Shown piece by piece: positions 1 through 6,448 of a DNA stretch of 38,819 bases (its first letter is position 1; each line of letters starts with the position of its first letter). The translations under genes and the position numbers were made by a program. The notes under the pieces were generated by a model that was given only the letters and a program-made list of their open reading frames with translations, ran no database searches and was not told where the DNA came from. Source of the stretch: a virus; IMG/VR virus record IMGVR_UViG_3300034378_000142, positions 1 through 38,819 of that record; one strand, 5' to 3'.

Positions 1-240
1 ACCGAGCAGGTCGGCGTGGCGCAGGTCGGCTTCGCGCAACTCGACGTCGCGCAGGTCGGCTTCGCACAGGTCGGCGCCGTACAGGTCGGCACCGCACAGG
101 TCGGCGCCGCGCAGCGACAACCCTTCCCTCACCGCCGTCTCAGCAAGCTGTTTAACGGTCATATTCTCCCTCGAGATTATAACGCTTCCGTCTGTTCTTT
201 TTATTTCCGACATCATCTCTAACCTCCCTTTCTCACTCAT
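1..240 (-). CDS. Pentapeptide-repeat protein (C-terminus cut off by window edge)
   Basis: Read on the minus strand, the frame gives a short leader and then consecutive five-residue repeats of the A-D-L-x-x type (GADLC, GADLY, GADLC, EADLR, DVELR, EADLR, HADLL). This is the hallmark of the right-handed quadrilateral beta-helix family (Pfam Pentapeptide). Members of this family can mimic DNA or act as scaffolds; no specific role can be assigned here. The ATG at 240 has GGAGG five bases upstream. ATGs at 216 and 213 also have a good ribosome site (GGGAGG), and the frame is open from all of them, so the start is uncertain. The conserved part begins at the internal methionine at 162. The gene continues beyond position 1, so full length is unknown. 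It is transcribed away from the structural operon, together with the coiled-coil gene at 333-728. Confidence 0.85.
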   Translation of the reverse strand, partial: MSEKGRLEMMSEIKRTDGSVIISRENMTVKQLAETAVREGLSLRGADLCGADLYGADLCEADLRDVELREADLRHADLLG

Positions 241-272
241 GGCAGCCTCCGTCTCTCAGCGGACTGCCTCGT
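217..272 (-). repeat. Duplicated translation-start cassette, copy 1
   Basis: The region around the start of the pentapeptide gene is nearly identical to that of the coiled-coil gene (705-758). Read on the minus strand, both have a conserved CGAGGCAGTCCGC block, then GGAGGCT(G/A)CC, ATGAGTGAGAAAGG, a purine-rich (A/G)GG run, TTAGAG and a second ATG. Each gene therefore has two ribosome-site/ATG pairs 24 bases apart in the same frame, encoding a shared leader MSEKG(R/G)LEM. This suggests segmental duplication, or recombination that swaps gene bodies behind a common start cassette. Confidence 0.75.
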
Positions 273-332
273 ATTGGTGGTGCCAAAGTCTATGCCAAAT
301 TTCACATCGTCCATATCAAGTCTCACCCGCGA

Positions 333-728
333 TTAGTTTACAGAGGAGGGCACAATCCCTTTTTCTCTCAAATAATTGAGAATATCACGGAGCCTTCGAA
401 GCAATATCCGTTCGTTGATCGAGGATAGGCTGTCCACCTTTATTGTTTCATCCATCGCCTCTGTAAAGCTGGCTCGGATTTCCCGCCATAGCTTTAGCTT
501 GAATATCTCAAGTTGTTGGTCGGCTTCTCTTTGCGCACGTTGAACGTCCCGTGCCGCGATCTCCTGGGTTTTCTTGTCGTGGACCCGGAGCTTCTCGCAT
601 TCCTCGACTTTCGCAGAGTACTGGCGCTCAAGCTCCCAGCATTCCTCGACTTTCGCAGAGTACTGGCGCTCAAGCTCCCTCAACTTCTCGCTCCAATGTG
701 ACATCTCTAACCCCCCTTTCTCACTCAT
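333..728 (-). CDS. Small coiled-coil protein with internal 14-residue duplication
   Basis: The product is 131 residues, highly charged and predicted mostly helical. Residues about 10-75 are rich in E, K, R, Q with heptad-like spacing, consistent with a coiled coil. Two adjacent 14-residue units starting ELERQYSAKVEEC are encoded by an almost perfect 42-bp tandem repeat (597-680). The C-terminal half (LKLWREIRASFTEAMDETIKVD and on) looks like a second helical region. No enzymatic motif, signal peptide or membrane segment is seen. The start at 728 has AGGAGG upstream; an alternative start at 704 follows a GGGGGG run. The gene is in the same orientation as the pentapeptide gene, 93 bases upstream of it, and shares its start cassette. 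I do not recognise a family. Confidence 0.65.
   Translation of the reverse strand: MSEKGGLEMSHWSEKLRELERQYSAKVEECWELERQYSAKVEECEKLRVHDKKTQEIAARDVQRAQREADQQLEIFKLKLWREIRASFTEAMDETIKVDSLSSINERILLRRLRDILNYLREKGIVPSSVN
597..680 (-). repeat. 42-bp tandem repeat inside coiled-coil gene
   Basis: Two head-to-tail copies (597-638 and 639-680) share about 41 consecutive identical bases, beginning GCATTCCTCGACTTTCGC on the + strand. The unit is exactly 14 codons, two coiled-coil heptads, so gain or loss of a copy would keep both reading frame and heptad register. The near identity suggests a recent slippage or duplication event. Confidence 0.9.
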
Positions 729-758
729 GGTAGCCTCCTCTTAGTTGCGGACTGCCTC
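705..758 (-). repeat. Duplicated translation-start cassette, copy 2
   Basis: This is the partner of the cassette at 217-272, in front of the coiled-coil gene. It has the same block order: CGAGGCAGTCCGC, AGGAGGCTACC, ATGAGTGAGAAAGG, a GGGGG run, TTAGAG. The spacing between the conserved block and the ATG differs by a few bases from copy 1, so the two copies have begun to diverge outside the ribosome-site core. Confidence 0.75.
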
Positions 759-781
759 GACTCGGACATCCCACGGTCGGT

Positions 782-970
782 CTACTGGGCTTCTCTCGTG
801 TTCCCAGTCTCTCCCACAGTCTGCTCAGGTTTGCAGGTCATCTCAGCCCTTGCCTCTCCCAGACGGTGGTTCTTGAGTATTCGGGATATACCCGAGTGTG
901 TTGTGCAAATTTCCTCCCTTTCTTCATCCCATTTTCTTCTTGTACCTTCCACCATAATATCCCATGACAA
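782..970 (-). CDS. Doubtful small charged protein
   Basis: This is an open frame of 62 codons from a TTG at 970, or 57 from the ATG at 955. It is rich in E, R, K and T, with two cysteines and no recognisable motif. Neither start has a convincing ribosome site. Its orientation and position just upstream of the coiled-coil gene fit a leftward transcript, and the composition is plausible for a phage early protein. Codon evidence is too short to be decisive, and a different overlapping frame (924-1109) is open too. Confidence 0.25.
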   Translation of the reverse strand: MSWDIMVEGTRRKWDEEREEICTTHSGISRILKNHRLGEARAEMTCKPEQTVGETGNTREAQ

Positions 971-1184
971 ATAGGCGGATTACTACAAGACGCAAGTCTA
1001 TACAAGCCAAAAAGTTAGAGCATGGAACGATAGGCGACACTCCCCCCCTTCCACGTACTCCACAAAAAAGAGAAAACCGAAAGGCTGCTATGTGGTTTCC
1101 AAAGCCCAAAGAGTCGCAAAGCGCTAGAGGGGACTAGAGGGTTGGTAACCAGGCACGCTTCGACTAGACAGACTTCTTATTCCA

Positions 1185-1334
1185 TTGACTTTGGAGGAGG
1201 CGAAGAACAAGCGCACCTTCAAGGTTATTGGGTTGTATATTCCGCAAAAAGACGGGACCGAAGACTACCGCTGCTACGGATTTACAACTGGATATTTACT
1301 CAATGACGAGGGAAAAACCATAGAAAGCCTGTAA
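1185..1334 (+). CDS. Possible 49-residue small protein, TTG start or 5'-truncated remnant
   Basis: The frame is open from 1149 to the TAA at 1332-1334 and reads like a genuine small soluble protein (KRTFKVIGLYIPQKDG near its start, then DYRCYGFTTGYLLNDEG). There is no ATG. TTG codons at 1185 or 1191 are the only reasonable starts, and the GGAGGAGG at 1192-1199 lies inside the frame rather than in front of it. Either it starts at an unusual codon or it is the tail of a gene whose 5' end was lost. A terminator hairpin begins exactly at its stop codon, which supports it being the end of a transcription unit. Confidence 0.4.
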   Translation: MTLEEAKNKRTFKVIGLYIPQKDGTEDYRCYGFTTGYLLNDEGKTIESL

Positions 1335-1362
1335 GCAGAGCCCGCCTGCCTGCTTTTATTTT
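1334..1362 (+). terminator. Rho-independent terminator
   Basis: AGCAG(A)GC at 1334-1341 pairs with GCCTGCT at 1348-1354 (seven pairs with one bulged A, six-base loop). TTTTATTTT follows at once. It separates the small frame at 1185-1334 from the promoter at 1374. Confidence 0.6.
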
Positions 1363-1373
1363 ACGAAAAGGTG

Positions 1374-1402
1374 TTGACAACTTTGCATTACGGTCCTATA
1401 TT
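1374..1402 (+). promoter_or_regulatory. Sigma-70-type promoter for the rightward operon
   Basis: TTGACA at 1374-1379 is a perfect -35 box and TATATT at 1397-1402 is a five-of-six -10 box, separated by exactly 17 bases. Transcription should start near 1409, leaving a leader of roughly 55 bases before the ATG at 1466. It is the clearest promoter I saw and is well placed to drive the overlapping genes from 1466 onward. It also argues for a bacterial host. Confidence 0.8.
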
Positions 1403-1465
1403 GTGACAGCACCTCAACCTAGCGGCGATATGTAGGGTGCTTCATAAAGAGGGTTAAGTTCGAGC

Positions 1466-1645
1466 ATGGTGGCGAGAATGGTGTTGAAGGTGACCGTTCA
1501 GAACAGGCATACCGAGGAGATCATTCCAGACGAGTTGTACGTGGAATCAATCCCTGGGTCAGTCGAGGATCGGAAGAAGCTCGCAGAAGAAATCGTAGCA
1601 GAAGAGTGGGGAACCGACTGGAAGTTACTTGAGGTCACAACTTGA
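1466..1645 (+). CDS. Small hypothetical protein (59 residues)
   Basis: This is the first gene behind the promoter at 1374-1402. The product begins MVARMVLKVTVQNRHTEE, continues through a predicted strand-helix region (LYVESIPGS, then EDRKKLAEEIVAEEWG) and ends WKLLEVTT. The beta-alpha-beta look and acidic helix suggest a small folded domain, but I recognise no family. The ATG at 1466 has AGAGGG about 12 bases upstream; an in-frame ATG at 1478 is an alternative. It is the first of three small genes before the methyltransferases. Confidence 0.65.
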   Translation: MVARMVLKVTVQNRHTEEIIPDELYVESIPGSVEDRKKLAEEIVAEEWGTDWKLLEVTT

Positions 1646-1682
1646 TCGTCGCCTGCTTAAACTCCGATAACCAGGGTCAAGT

Positions 1683-1934
1683 ATGGCAGCCGAAGCAGTA
1701 AACTGCGCCGCAGACGCAGATCACCTTCAGGACGCTCTCAGTTACGCACTGGGGGCGTCTCCTGTTATCAAGCAAGAGGTAGCAGCCGCAGTCAAGCACT
1801 ACTTGGACAGTGAGTCTTTCCCGGAGTTCCCCGCCATCATATGTAGAGAGAGGGAGAAGGTATTCATGTCCACGGATTCTCCCGGTACAGAAAGGTTCAA
1901 GAGACTCTTCTTGGAGAGAGGGGAGAGAGCCTAA
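1683..1934 (+). CDS. Small hypothetical protein (83 residues)
   Basis: The product is alanine-rich at its N-terminus (MAAEAVNCAADADHLQDAL), then has a helical region with HYLDSESFPEF and a basic C-terminus ending FKRLFLERGERA. No known domain is recognised. A weak AGGG lies about eight bases before the ATG. Its TAA overlaps the next gene's ATG (TAATG at 1932-1936), which suggests translational coupling and supports this frame over the antisense frames that cover the same bases. Confidence 0.6.
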   Translation: MAAEAVNCAADADHLQDALSYALGASPVIKQEVAAAVKHYLDSESFPEFPAIICREREKVFMSTDSPGTERFKRLFLERGERA

Positions 1935-2059
1935 TGTATAACCACGAGAGGATACGACAAGCGCAGCTGAGGATGCATGCAGGCTTCCGGGCATTGTACA
2001 TATCCGGCGCAACCCGTCTTATCAACAGCGAGATAGAGAAGGCAAAGGAAAGACTATGA
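1934..2059 (+). CDS. Very small basic protein (41 residues)
   Basis: The reading frame begins MYNHERIRQAQLRMHAG and ends INSEIEKAKERL. It overlaps the upstream gene by TAATG and the downstream methyltransferase by ATGA, so it fits an overlapping operon with no spare bases. GGAGAGAG lies just before the start. The product is one or two basic amphipathic helices without a recognised motif; it could be a small regulatory or partner protein. Confidence 0.55.
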   Translation: MYNHERIRQAQLRMHAGFRALYISGATRLINSEIEKAKERL

Positions 2060-2787
2060 CAAAGCACCCGGATATTACTATTTGGAAGAAGGGCGTTGGT
2101 CTCATCCGCATGAATGATGGCACTCATCTTTACTGCGGCAACATCATCAATGGAGTCAGGCATTTCCTTCTCACGTATTACCAGAAGGTTTATGACCCAG
2201 AGCCTATCAAGATTCAACCGGATGACATCGTGGTTGACATTGGCGCGTGGGCCGGAATCTTCATGGTGTACGCTGCGACGAAGGCGAAACAAGTCTTCGC
2301 TTCTGAGCCCCTTCCGCAAATGCACGAATTCTGTGCTTTGAACATCAAGGAAAACAAGCTCGACAACGTAGTCCTTTCTCAACTTGGTATCGCGGGCAAA
2401 GACTGCGAGAGAACTTTTCATTTCCTTCCCGGCGATCCCGAAATGGGATACCTCTACGATTCTGACGGGCACACCAGGTTCACTGGCACAATGGGAATTC
2501 AAGTCGTCTCTCTCGATCGCTTTGTCGAGCTTCACAACATTCCTAGGATCGACTTCCTCAAACTCAACTGCGAAGGTGCGGAAGGCGAGATCATACCAGC
2601 AATTTCAGAGGAACTTTGGGGCAGGATTCGCAAAGCTGCTATCCAAATTCATGAGCACCTATCCCCGGTATCCGGCGACGAACTCATTGAAATGTTCCTC
2701 AATCATGGCTTCGCAGTCAACGATCCCAGCAAAGCTCCGGGTGTAAAGGCGCGCTGGACTTACTTCTGGAGGGTAGATGAGGCTTAA
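2056..2787 (+). CDS. FkbM-family SAM-dependent methyltransferase
   Basis: The 243-residue product has the Rossmann methyltransferase core: motif I VVDIGAWAGIF (about residues 59-69), the acidic end of strand 2 (FASEPLPQMHEF), and the region diagnostic of the FkbM family (SLDRFVELHNIPRIDFLK followed by NCEGAEGEII, about 151-180). FkbM proteins mostly O-methylate sugars or other small hydroxyl groups, so a glycan substrate is likely but not shown. Length is normal for the family. The start overlaps the previous stop (ATGA), and the end overlaps the next methyltransferase by 11 bases. With the glycosyltransferases at 21110 it may belong to a virion- or host-glycan modification pathway; that link is inference. 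Confidence 0.85.
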   Translation: MTKHPDITIWKKGVGLIRMNDGTHLYCGNIINGVRHFLLTYYQKVYDPEPIKIQPDDIVVDIGAWAGIFMVYAATKAKQVFASEPLPQMHEFCALNIKENKLDNVVLSQLGIAGKDCERTFHFLPGDPEMGYLYDSDGHTRFTGTMGIQVVSLDRFVELHNIPRIDFLKLNCEGAEGEIIPAISEELWGRIRKAAIQIHEHLSPVSGDELIEMFLNHGFAVNDPSKAPGVKARWTYFWRVDEA

Positions 2788-3355
2788 TCTTGCATCCGGT
2801 CCTTGGGTTGTTCCCGGCTGGACTGCGGTTGATTTGGATCCGCAGTTCAAACCAGACGTGCGTTGTGACCTAACCAAGTTCCCATACCCGTTCCAAGATA
2901 ATTCTGCCGATTTTATCTTCTGTTCTCACATGCTCGAACACTTCACATACCCGCAAGCAAAGGCATTTCTTGCAGAGTGTTTGAGAATTCTCAAGCCTAG
3001 GGGAGCTATTCGTATTTCCGTGCCAGATGTTCAAGACGCGATCACCAAGCTGGTCACTGGCGAGTTCGCAAGCTGGTACGAGAAGCTTATTGAGAAGGGC
3101 GAGATGGTCAATAAACACCCAACTCAGCTCATGGCGTTCACAAAGGAATTTGCGTATCCCGGCCTCGAGGTGGAAGGAAAAACTCTGCATAAGAGTATGT
3201 GGGATCGAATCACTCTCAGCTTGTTCCTGCGAGAAGCCGGATTCAAGGACGTGACGATTACAACTTTCAAGGGTTCAAGATACGAGGAGTTTAAGGCGCC
3301 AGGTCTTGACAATCGCCCAGAGCACTCCCTGTTTATTGAAGGAGAGAAGCCTTGA
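2777..3355 (+). CDS. SAM-dependent methyltransferase (Methyltransf_11-like)
   Basis: The 192-residue product starts RLNLASGPWVVPGWTAVDLD, a compact motif I/II in which the usual GxGxG is shortened to LASG, as in the 'predicted SAM-dependent methyltransferase' group often found in glycan biosynthesis clusters. Strand 4/motif IV follows as ADFIFCSHMLEHF (about residues 48-60), then the helix LAECLRILKPRGAIRISVPD (about 70-89), typical of class I methyltransferases. The substrate cannot be read from sequence. Translation is coupled to both neighbours: the ATG lies inside the upstream gene and the stop forms TGATG with the next start. Confidence 0.8.
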   Translation: MRLNLASGPWVVPGWTAVDLDPQFKPDVRCDLTKFPYPFQDNSADFIFCSHMLEHFTYPQAKAFLAECLRILKPRGAIRISVPDVQDAITKLVTGEFASWYEKLIEKGEMVNKHPTQLMAFTKEFAYPGLEVEGKTLHKSMWDRITLSLFLREAGFKDVTITTFKGSRYEEFKAPGLDNRPEHSLFIEGEKP

Positions 3356-4434
3356 TGTCGGTGGAGTTAAAGCTGCGAGGCAAACAAGTCGCGGATTCAT
3401 CTATCTACTATGTATCCAACTTTCAGCGATACATTGAGCAGCTTAGAAACTGGATTAAGGCCACCGGCTGGGATGAAGAAAGCGTACTTGTCGGACTGAG
3501 GAATGAGGACGGGAGTCTTCTCTTTATCAACGGCGCGAACAGACATGCTGCACTCCGATTGCTTAACGGCGACTTTGATATTGACAGGCTAGAAATTCCG
3601 GTCCTTCTTTTCCAGGTAAAAGATTGCAAGGGTTTTGCAAACACAAGAGGTTTTGGAACTCTCGTTCGGGAAATCTATCGCGAGTGCAGTGAACGCAAGA
3701 TTCTCATTGACCAACGTTGTGTGACTGAATGCTTGGCCCGAGCGATGAGTTATGAGATCCCACCAAAGACACACCTGATAGAACCCGGGCTATTCATAGA
3801 CGCATACCCAAATTTCAAGAGGCACATGGATGATTACTCTTATTTCTGCCTCAAGCGCGGAGGCCGCAAGTGCAGCCACCCGTGGGAAGTTGCAATGGCT
3901 GTGTTCTTCGCACCTCCAGTTGGGCAGAAAGTTCTTGAATGTGGTGGGCGCAACTCTTTCTATGCATCATATGTTACTCGTATGGCTGCCGAGTCACACG
4001 TCATTGACTTCTTCCAGGGGTGGAAAGACTTTGGAGAGGAAGAAGTCTGGTTCCGCCTCTGGCCTAAGGCGGCATATGTTCCCGGCAATCTCATCTGCAG
4101 TCGTCAAGATATGCGAGGACTCGAGTACGAGGACAACACCTTCGATCAGGTAGTCAGTATTTCTGCGGTCGAGCACTCGCCAGATGATGTAAAGAGCCTA
4201 CAAGAACTGGCGAGAGTTTGCAAACCTGGTGGTCAGGTTGTCATAAGCACGGATTTCCATATCGAAGACAACCTGAGAAATCACGCCAGAATCTACTCGC
4301 TTGAAACATTCAAGTCGAGGTTACTCGAGCCATCTGGCTTGGTCATGGATAAGAAGTTCTATCTTACAGTAGAGAAGCCGCACCATGTAGCCGCAGAGTA
4401 CGTTCCGGCCATGGTGTTTTTGCATAAGCCATAG
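3355..4434 (+). CDS. ParB-like domain fused to a class I methyltransferase
   Basis: The 359-residue protein has two parts. Residues about 10-90 resemble the ParB/sulfiredoxin N-terminal fold, with the conserved box FINGANRHAALRLL and following beta strand LEIPVLLFQV. In ParB this region binds CTP; other family members are ATP-using enzymes or nucleases. Residues about 185-355 form a methyltransferase domain: VLECGGRNSFYA (motif I position), FDQVVSISAVEH (motif IV) and LQELARVCKPGGQVVIS. The ATG at 3355 overlaps the previous stop (TGATG) and follows GGAGAG; an in-frame TTG at 3352 is less likely. It closes the three-methyltransferase run. The combination may mean that a nucleotide- or DNA-sensing domain positions the methyltransferase, but this is inference. 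Confidence 0.75.
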   Translation: MSVELKLRGKQVADSSIYYVSNFQRYIEQLRNWIKATGWDEESVLVGLRNEDGSLLFINGANRHAALRLLNGDFDIDRLEIPVLLFQVKDCKGFANTRGFGTLVREIYRECSERKILIDQRCVTECLARAMSYEIPPKTHLIEPGLFIDAYPNFKRHMDDYSYFCLKRGGRKCSHPWEVAMAVFFAPPVGQKVLECGGRNSFYASYVTRMAAESHVIDFFQGWKDFGEEEVWFRLWPKAAYVPGNLICSRQDMRGLEYEDNTFDQVVSISAVEHSPDDVKSLQELARVCKPGGQVVISTDFHIEDNLRNHARIYSLETFKSRLLEPSGLVMDKKFYLTVEKPHHVAAEYVPAMVFLHKP

Positions 4435-4438
4435 GAGG

Positions 4439-4489
4439 ATGTATGGACGACGAGGTGGGCGCAAGAAGAAGGTGAAGACTGATGAGTAG
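4439..4489 (+). CDS. Tiny basic ORF upstream of tnpB-like gene
   Basis: A perfect AGGAGG (4433-4438) lies directly before ATGTATGG. Two very short frames begin here. The one from 4439 encodes MYGRRGGRKKKVKTDE and ends inside the TnpB-like gene; the one from 4443, better spaced from the AGGAGG, encodes only ten residues. They may be a leader peptide, or the 5' stub of a phage gene cut off when the mobile block inserted. Confidence that a stable product is made is low. Confidence 0.3.
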   Translation: MYGRRGGRKKKVKTDE

Positions 4490-5588
4490 GCAGGTCGCAC
4501 ATGGCGTAGCTTGGTTTCCCGAACCGGTAAAGGCTCGGGTGCTGGACCTGATGAAGGCCCAGTCTTCAGCTGCCCGGTCGGCCTACCAAGCCATCCGCAA
4601 ACACGGCTTGAGGGGTAATGCCGTCAAACAGCGCGTGAAGTGTAACTTCATGGCCTTGCTGAACCAGCGATACATCTCAGATGCCGTAAGTCGTGTTGCC
4701 GCCATTAAGGACGAGGGCGTCCTATTCGGTGGTAAGCAAGCGTGGAAGGACATGCAGGCAGGGACGCTGTCCAAAAAAGAATGGCAAGAACGCCGGAACG
4801 GGCAACTCTACTCCCGTGGAGACAGGACGAAGAACGGCAACCCGAACATCCGAGTTGTCGGGGACAAACTGCTGGTGAATGACCCGTCCGGCAGGGGAAA
4901 GTGGTTGGAAGGTCGTCTGTTCATTCCTGCTAAGTGGAAGCCTGTCCTTGACTGTTACGACGTGCGGCTGCTCTATCGTGACGGTAAGTTCGAGGTCAGG
5001 GTGTCGTGGACGGAGCCCGACACGCCGAAGCTGCCGACAGTTGCCGGGGCGATAGGCGTGGATTGTAACCCGGATGGTGTTGCCGTAGTGGAGGTGACTG
5101 GAGACGGCAACCTGCAACGTCATCAGTACGAGCAGGAGCAACGTATTCAGTTTGCTGGGCGTGGGAAGCGGGATTACGACATCAAGCAGTTGGCTGTCCG
5201 AGTGGTGGATACCGCCAAGGAAGCACGAAAGCCGCTGGTTGTTGAAAAGTTAAACTTCAGTCCGGGTAGTCGAAAGAAAGGCTATCGCAAGTTCCGAAGA
5301 ACGAAGTCACAGTTCGTATATCGGCAGATGTTGGATGCCATCAAGTCAAGAGCAACAAGGGAGGGCGTGCCGCTCATTGAAGTACATCCCGCCTTCACCT
5401 CGATACTTGGAAATCTGAAGTATGCTGCTCCATATAGATTGAACAGGCACACGGCGGCGGCGTTGGTAATCGGCAGACGTGGAATGGGATTACTGGAGAG
5501 ACAAGACTTTACGGTTACGCAGGACGAGTCAGATAGCGAGAAACTGCACCTTGACAGGAATAGCAGGTGTGGTATAGTGGCGCCATGA
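4482..5588 (+). CDS. TnpB-related protein (IS200/IS605 OrfB / IS1341 type)
   Basis: The 368-residue protein matches the TnpB-related group: an N-terminal helical region, a middle beta-rich part (WLEGRLFIPAKWKPV, VRLLYRDGKFEVRVSW) and a RuvC-like C-terminal half. RuvC-I is AIGVDCNPDG with the catalytic Asp at about residue 194; RuvC-II is PLVVEKLNF with Glu at about 255. The third motif, usually D-x-N-A-A, is here LNRHTAAALVIGRRG (about 319-334), so the canonical Asp is replaced, probably by His as in relatives that read HxAAALVIxRR. There is no CxxC zinc finger between motifs II and III. TnpB enzymes are RNA-guided DNA nucleases of transposons; whether this variant still cuts is unclear. The stop overlaps the next ATG. 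Confidence 0.8.
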   Translation: MSRQVAHGVAWFPEPVKARVLDLMKAQSSAARSAYQAIRKHGLRGNAVKQRVKCNFMALLNQRYISDAVSRVAAIKDEGVLFGGKQAWKDMQAGTLSKKEWQERRNGQLYSRGDRTKNGNPNIRVVGDKLLVNDPSGRGKWLEGRLFIPAKWKPVLDCYDVRLLYRDGKFEVRVSWTEPDTPKLPTVAGAIGVDCNPDGVAVVEVTGDGNLQRHQYEQEQRIQFAGRGKRDYDIKQLAVRVVDTAKEARKPLVVEKLNFSPGSRKKGYRKFRRTKSQFVYRQMLDAIKSRATREGVPLIEVHPAFTSILGNLKYAAPYRLNRHTAAALVIGRRGMGLLERQDFTVTQDESDSEKLHLDRNSRCGIVAP

Positions 5589-6448
5589 AAACTCAATACG
5601 GATACATGCTGGACCTTGGGTTCTTCAATGAACCATCACCGGAGAGAGATTATTTCTTGGGCTTGTGGTGGGCGGATGGTTGCCTGCAAGGTAACTCTGT
5701 ACGGTTGTCCGCAACGAGAAAAGACAAGCCTCATTTGCTTCGCACAGTTCGGCCTTTCTCTTCACATCCTGTTTACGATTACGATTATGAGTCAACTGTC
5801 TGCTGGCGAGCATGCTCTGTTGAGCTTGCTGCCAAGATTCGAGAGTTGGGCGGAACAGAGCGGAAGTCACGGGTCATTGATTGGCCGCATTGGCTGACCT
5901 ATTCTGACGCTTCGCATTTTGTTCGAGGCGTGTTTGACGGCGACGGTTTTGCCAGAATAACCTGTGGGACTCTTGTCGTTGGGTTCTCCTCTGGTAGCGA
6001 CACTTTCGTCAACGAGCTTCAGGCGTGCGTCAACCAGATTCCTGGCGTCAAGTCTCGTCTGGAACATAGGCCATCTACCACTGTAGAGATACGAGGGAAA
6101 CAGGCCAACTTTTCTGATAGTTATCAACTTCGGCTTAGTGGCCCTTCGGCTGAGAAGTTGGGGGAGTGGATGTATCGGGATGCTGGGGAATTGGCGCTAG
6201 GGAGGAAGCAAGAGATTTTTCAAGAACGGGAACGACGAAGAGCAGCGACCATCTCGAAGAAAATGGCACACAGACAAGAGAGAGAGAAGCTAGCGGCCCG
6301 CGTCAATGCGCTCCGTGGGGACGGGATGTTTTGTAAGGACATCGCCGTCCTTCTGAATGATGAAGGACTTGTGAACTCTCGCGGCGGGGATTGGTCGGTG
6401 CCCTGGACGCCTGCGTCGGTGTCAGAGCTTTCTACGAGGGGGTGGTGA
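5585..6448 (+). CDS. Free-standing LAGLIDADG homing endonuclease with C-terminal DNA-binding tail
   Basis: The 287-residue protein has two LAGLIDADG motifs: YFLGLWWADGCL (about residues 22-33) and FVRGVFDGDGFA (about 111-122), each keeping the acidic metal-binding residue, so a monomeric active enzyme is plausible. Between them are the expected beta strands. The C-terminus (about 230-287) has VNALRGDGMFCKDIAVLLND, then EGLVNSRGG and a Trp-containing end; this resembles the helix-turn-helix tail of serine recombinases and could add DNA specificity. The ATG overlaps the tnpB-like stop (ATGA), implying coupled translation. Not being inside an intein or obvious intron, it probably mobilises the surrounding block. 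Confidence 0.85.
   Translation: MKTQYGYMLDLGFFNEPSPERDYFLGLWWADGCLQGNSVRLSATRKDKPHLLRTVRPFSSHPVYDYDYESTVCWRACSVELAAKIRELGGTERKSRVIDWPHWLTYSDASHFVRGVFDGDGFARITCGTLVVGFSSGSDTFVNELQACVNQIPGVKSRLEHRPSTTVEIRGKQANFSDSYQLRLSGPSAEKLGEWMYRDAGELALGRKQEIFQERERRRAATISKKMAHRQEREKLAARVNALRGDGMFCKDIAVLLNDEGLVNSRGGDWSVPWTPASVSELSTRGW

Larger units (their letters stand above)
729..1465. other. Divergent intergenic region between leftward and rightward genes
   Basis: No gene here is convincing. Besides the doubtful frames at 782-970 (minus) and 1185-1334 (plus), the right part has a terminator-like hairpin (1334-1362) followed by a near-consensus promoter (1374-1402). Leftward promoters for the minus-strand genes should lie within about 760-1180, but I found no good -35/-10 pair there. 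The stretch 1000-1180 has no open frame with a ribosome site longer than about 16 codons. Confidence 0.5.

Noticed and set aside
16-222. Open frame on + strand with repeated AQVG units
   Set aside because: It is the antisense reading of the pentapeptide repeats on the minus strand, which give the ADLxx pattern and have ribosome sites.
924-1109. Minus-strand 61-residue frame
   Set aside because: It has no ribosome site or motif and overlaps another doubtful frame; composition gives no support.
1677-2535. Minus-strand frames of 111 and 212 residues
   Set aside because: They lie opposite overlapping + strand genes that have ribosome sites, stop/start overlaps and, for the right part, a clear FkbM methyltransferase; no motif is seen on the minus strand.
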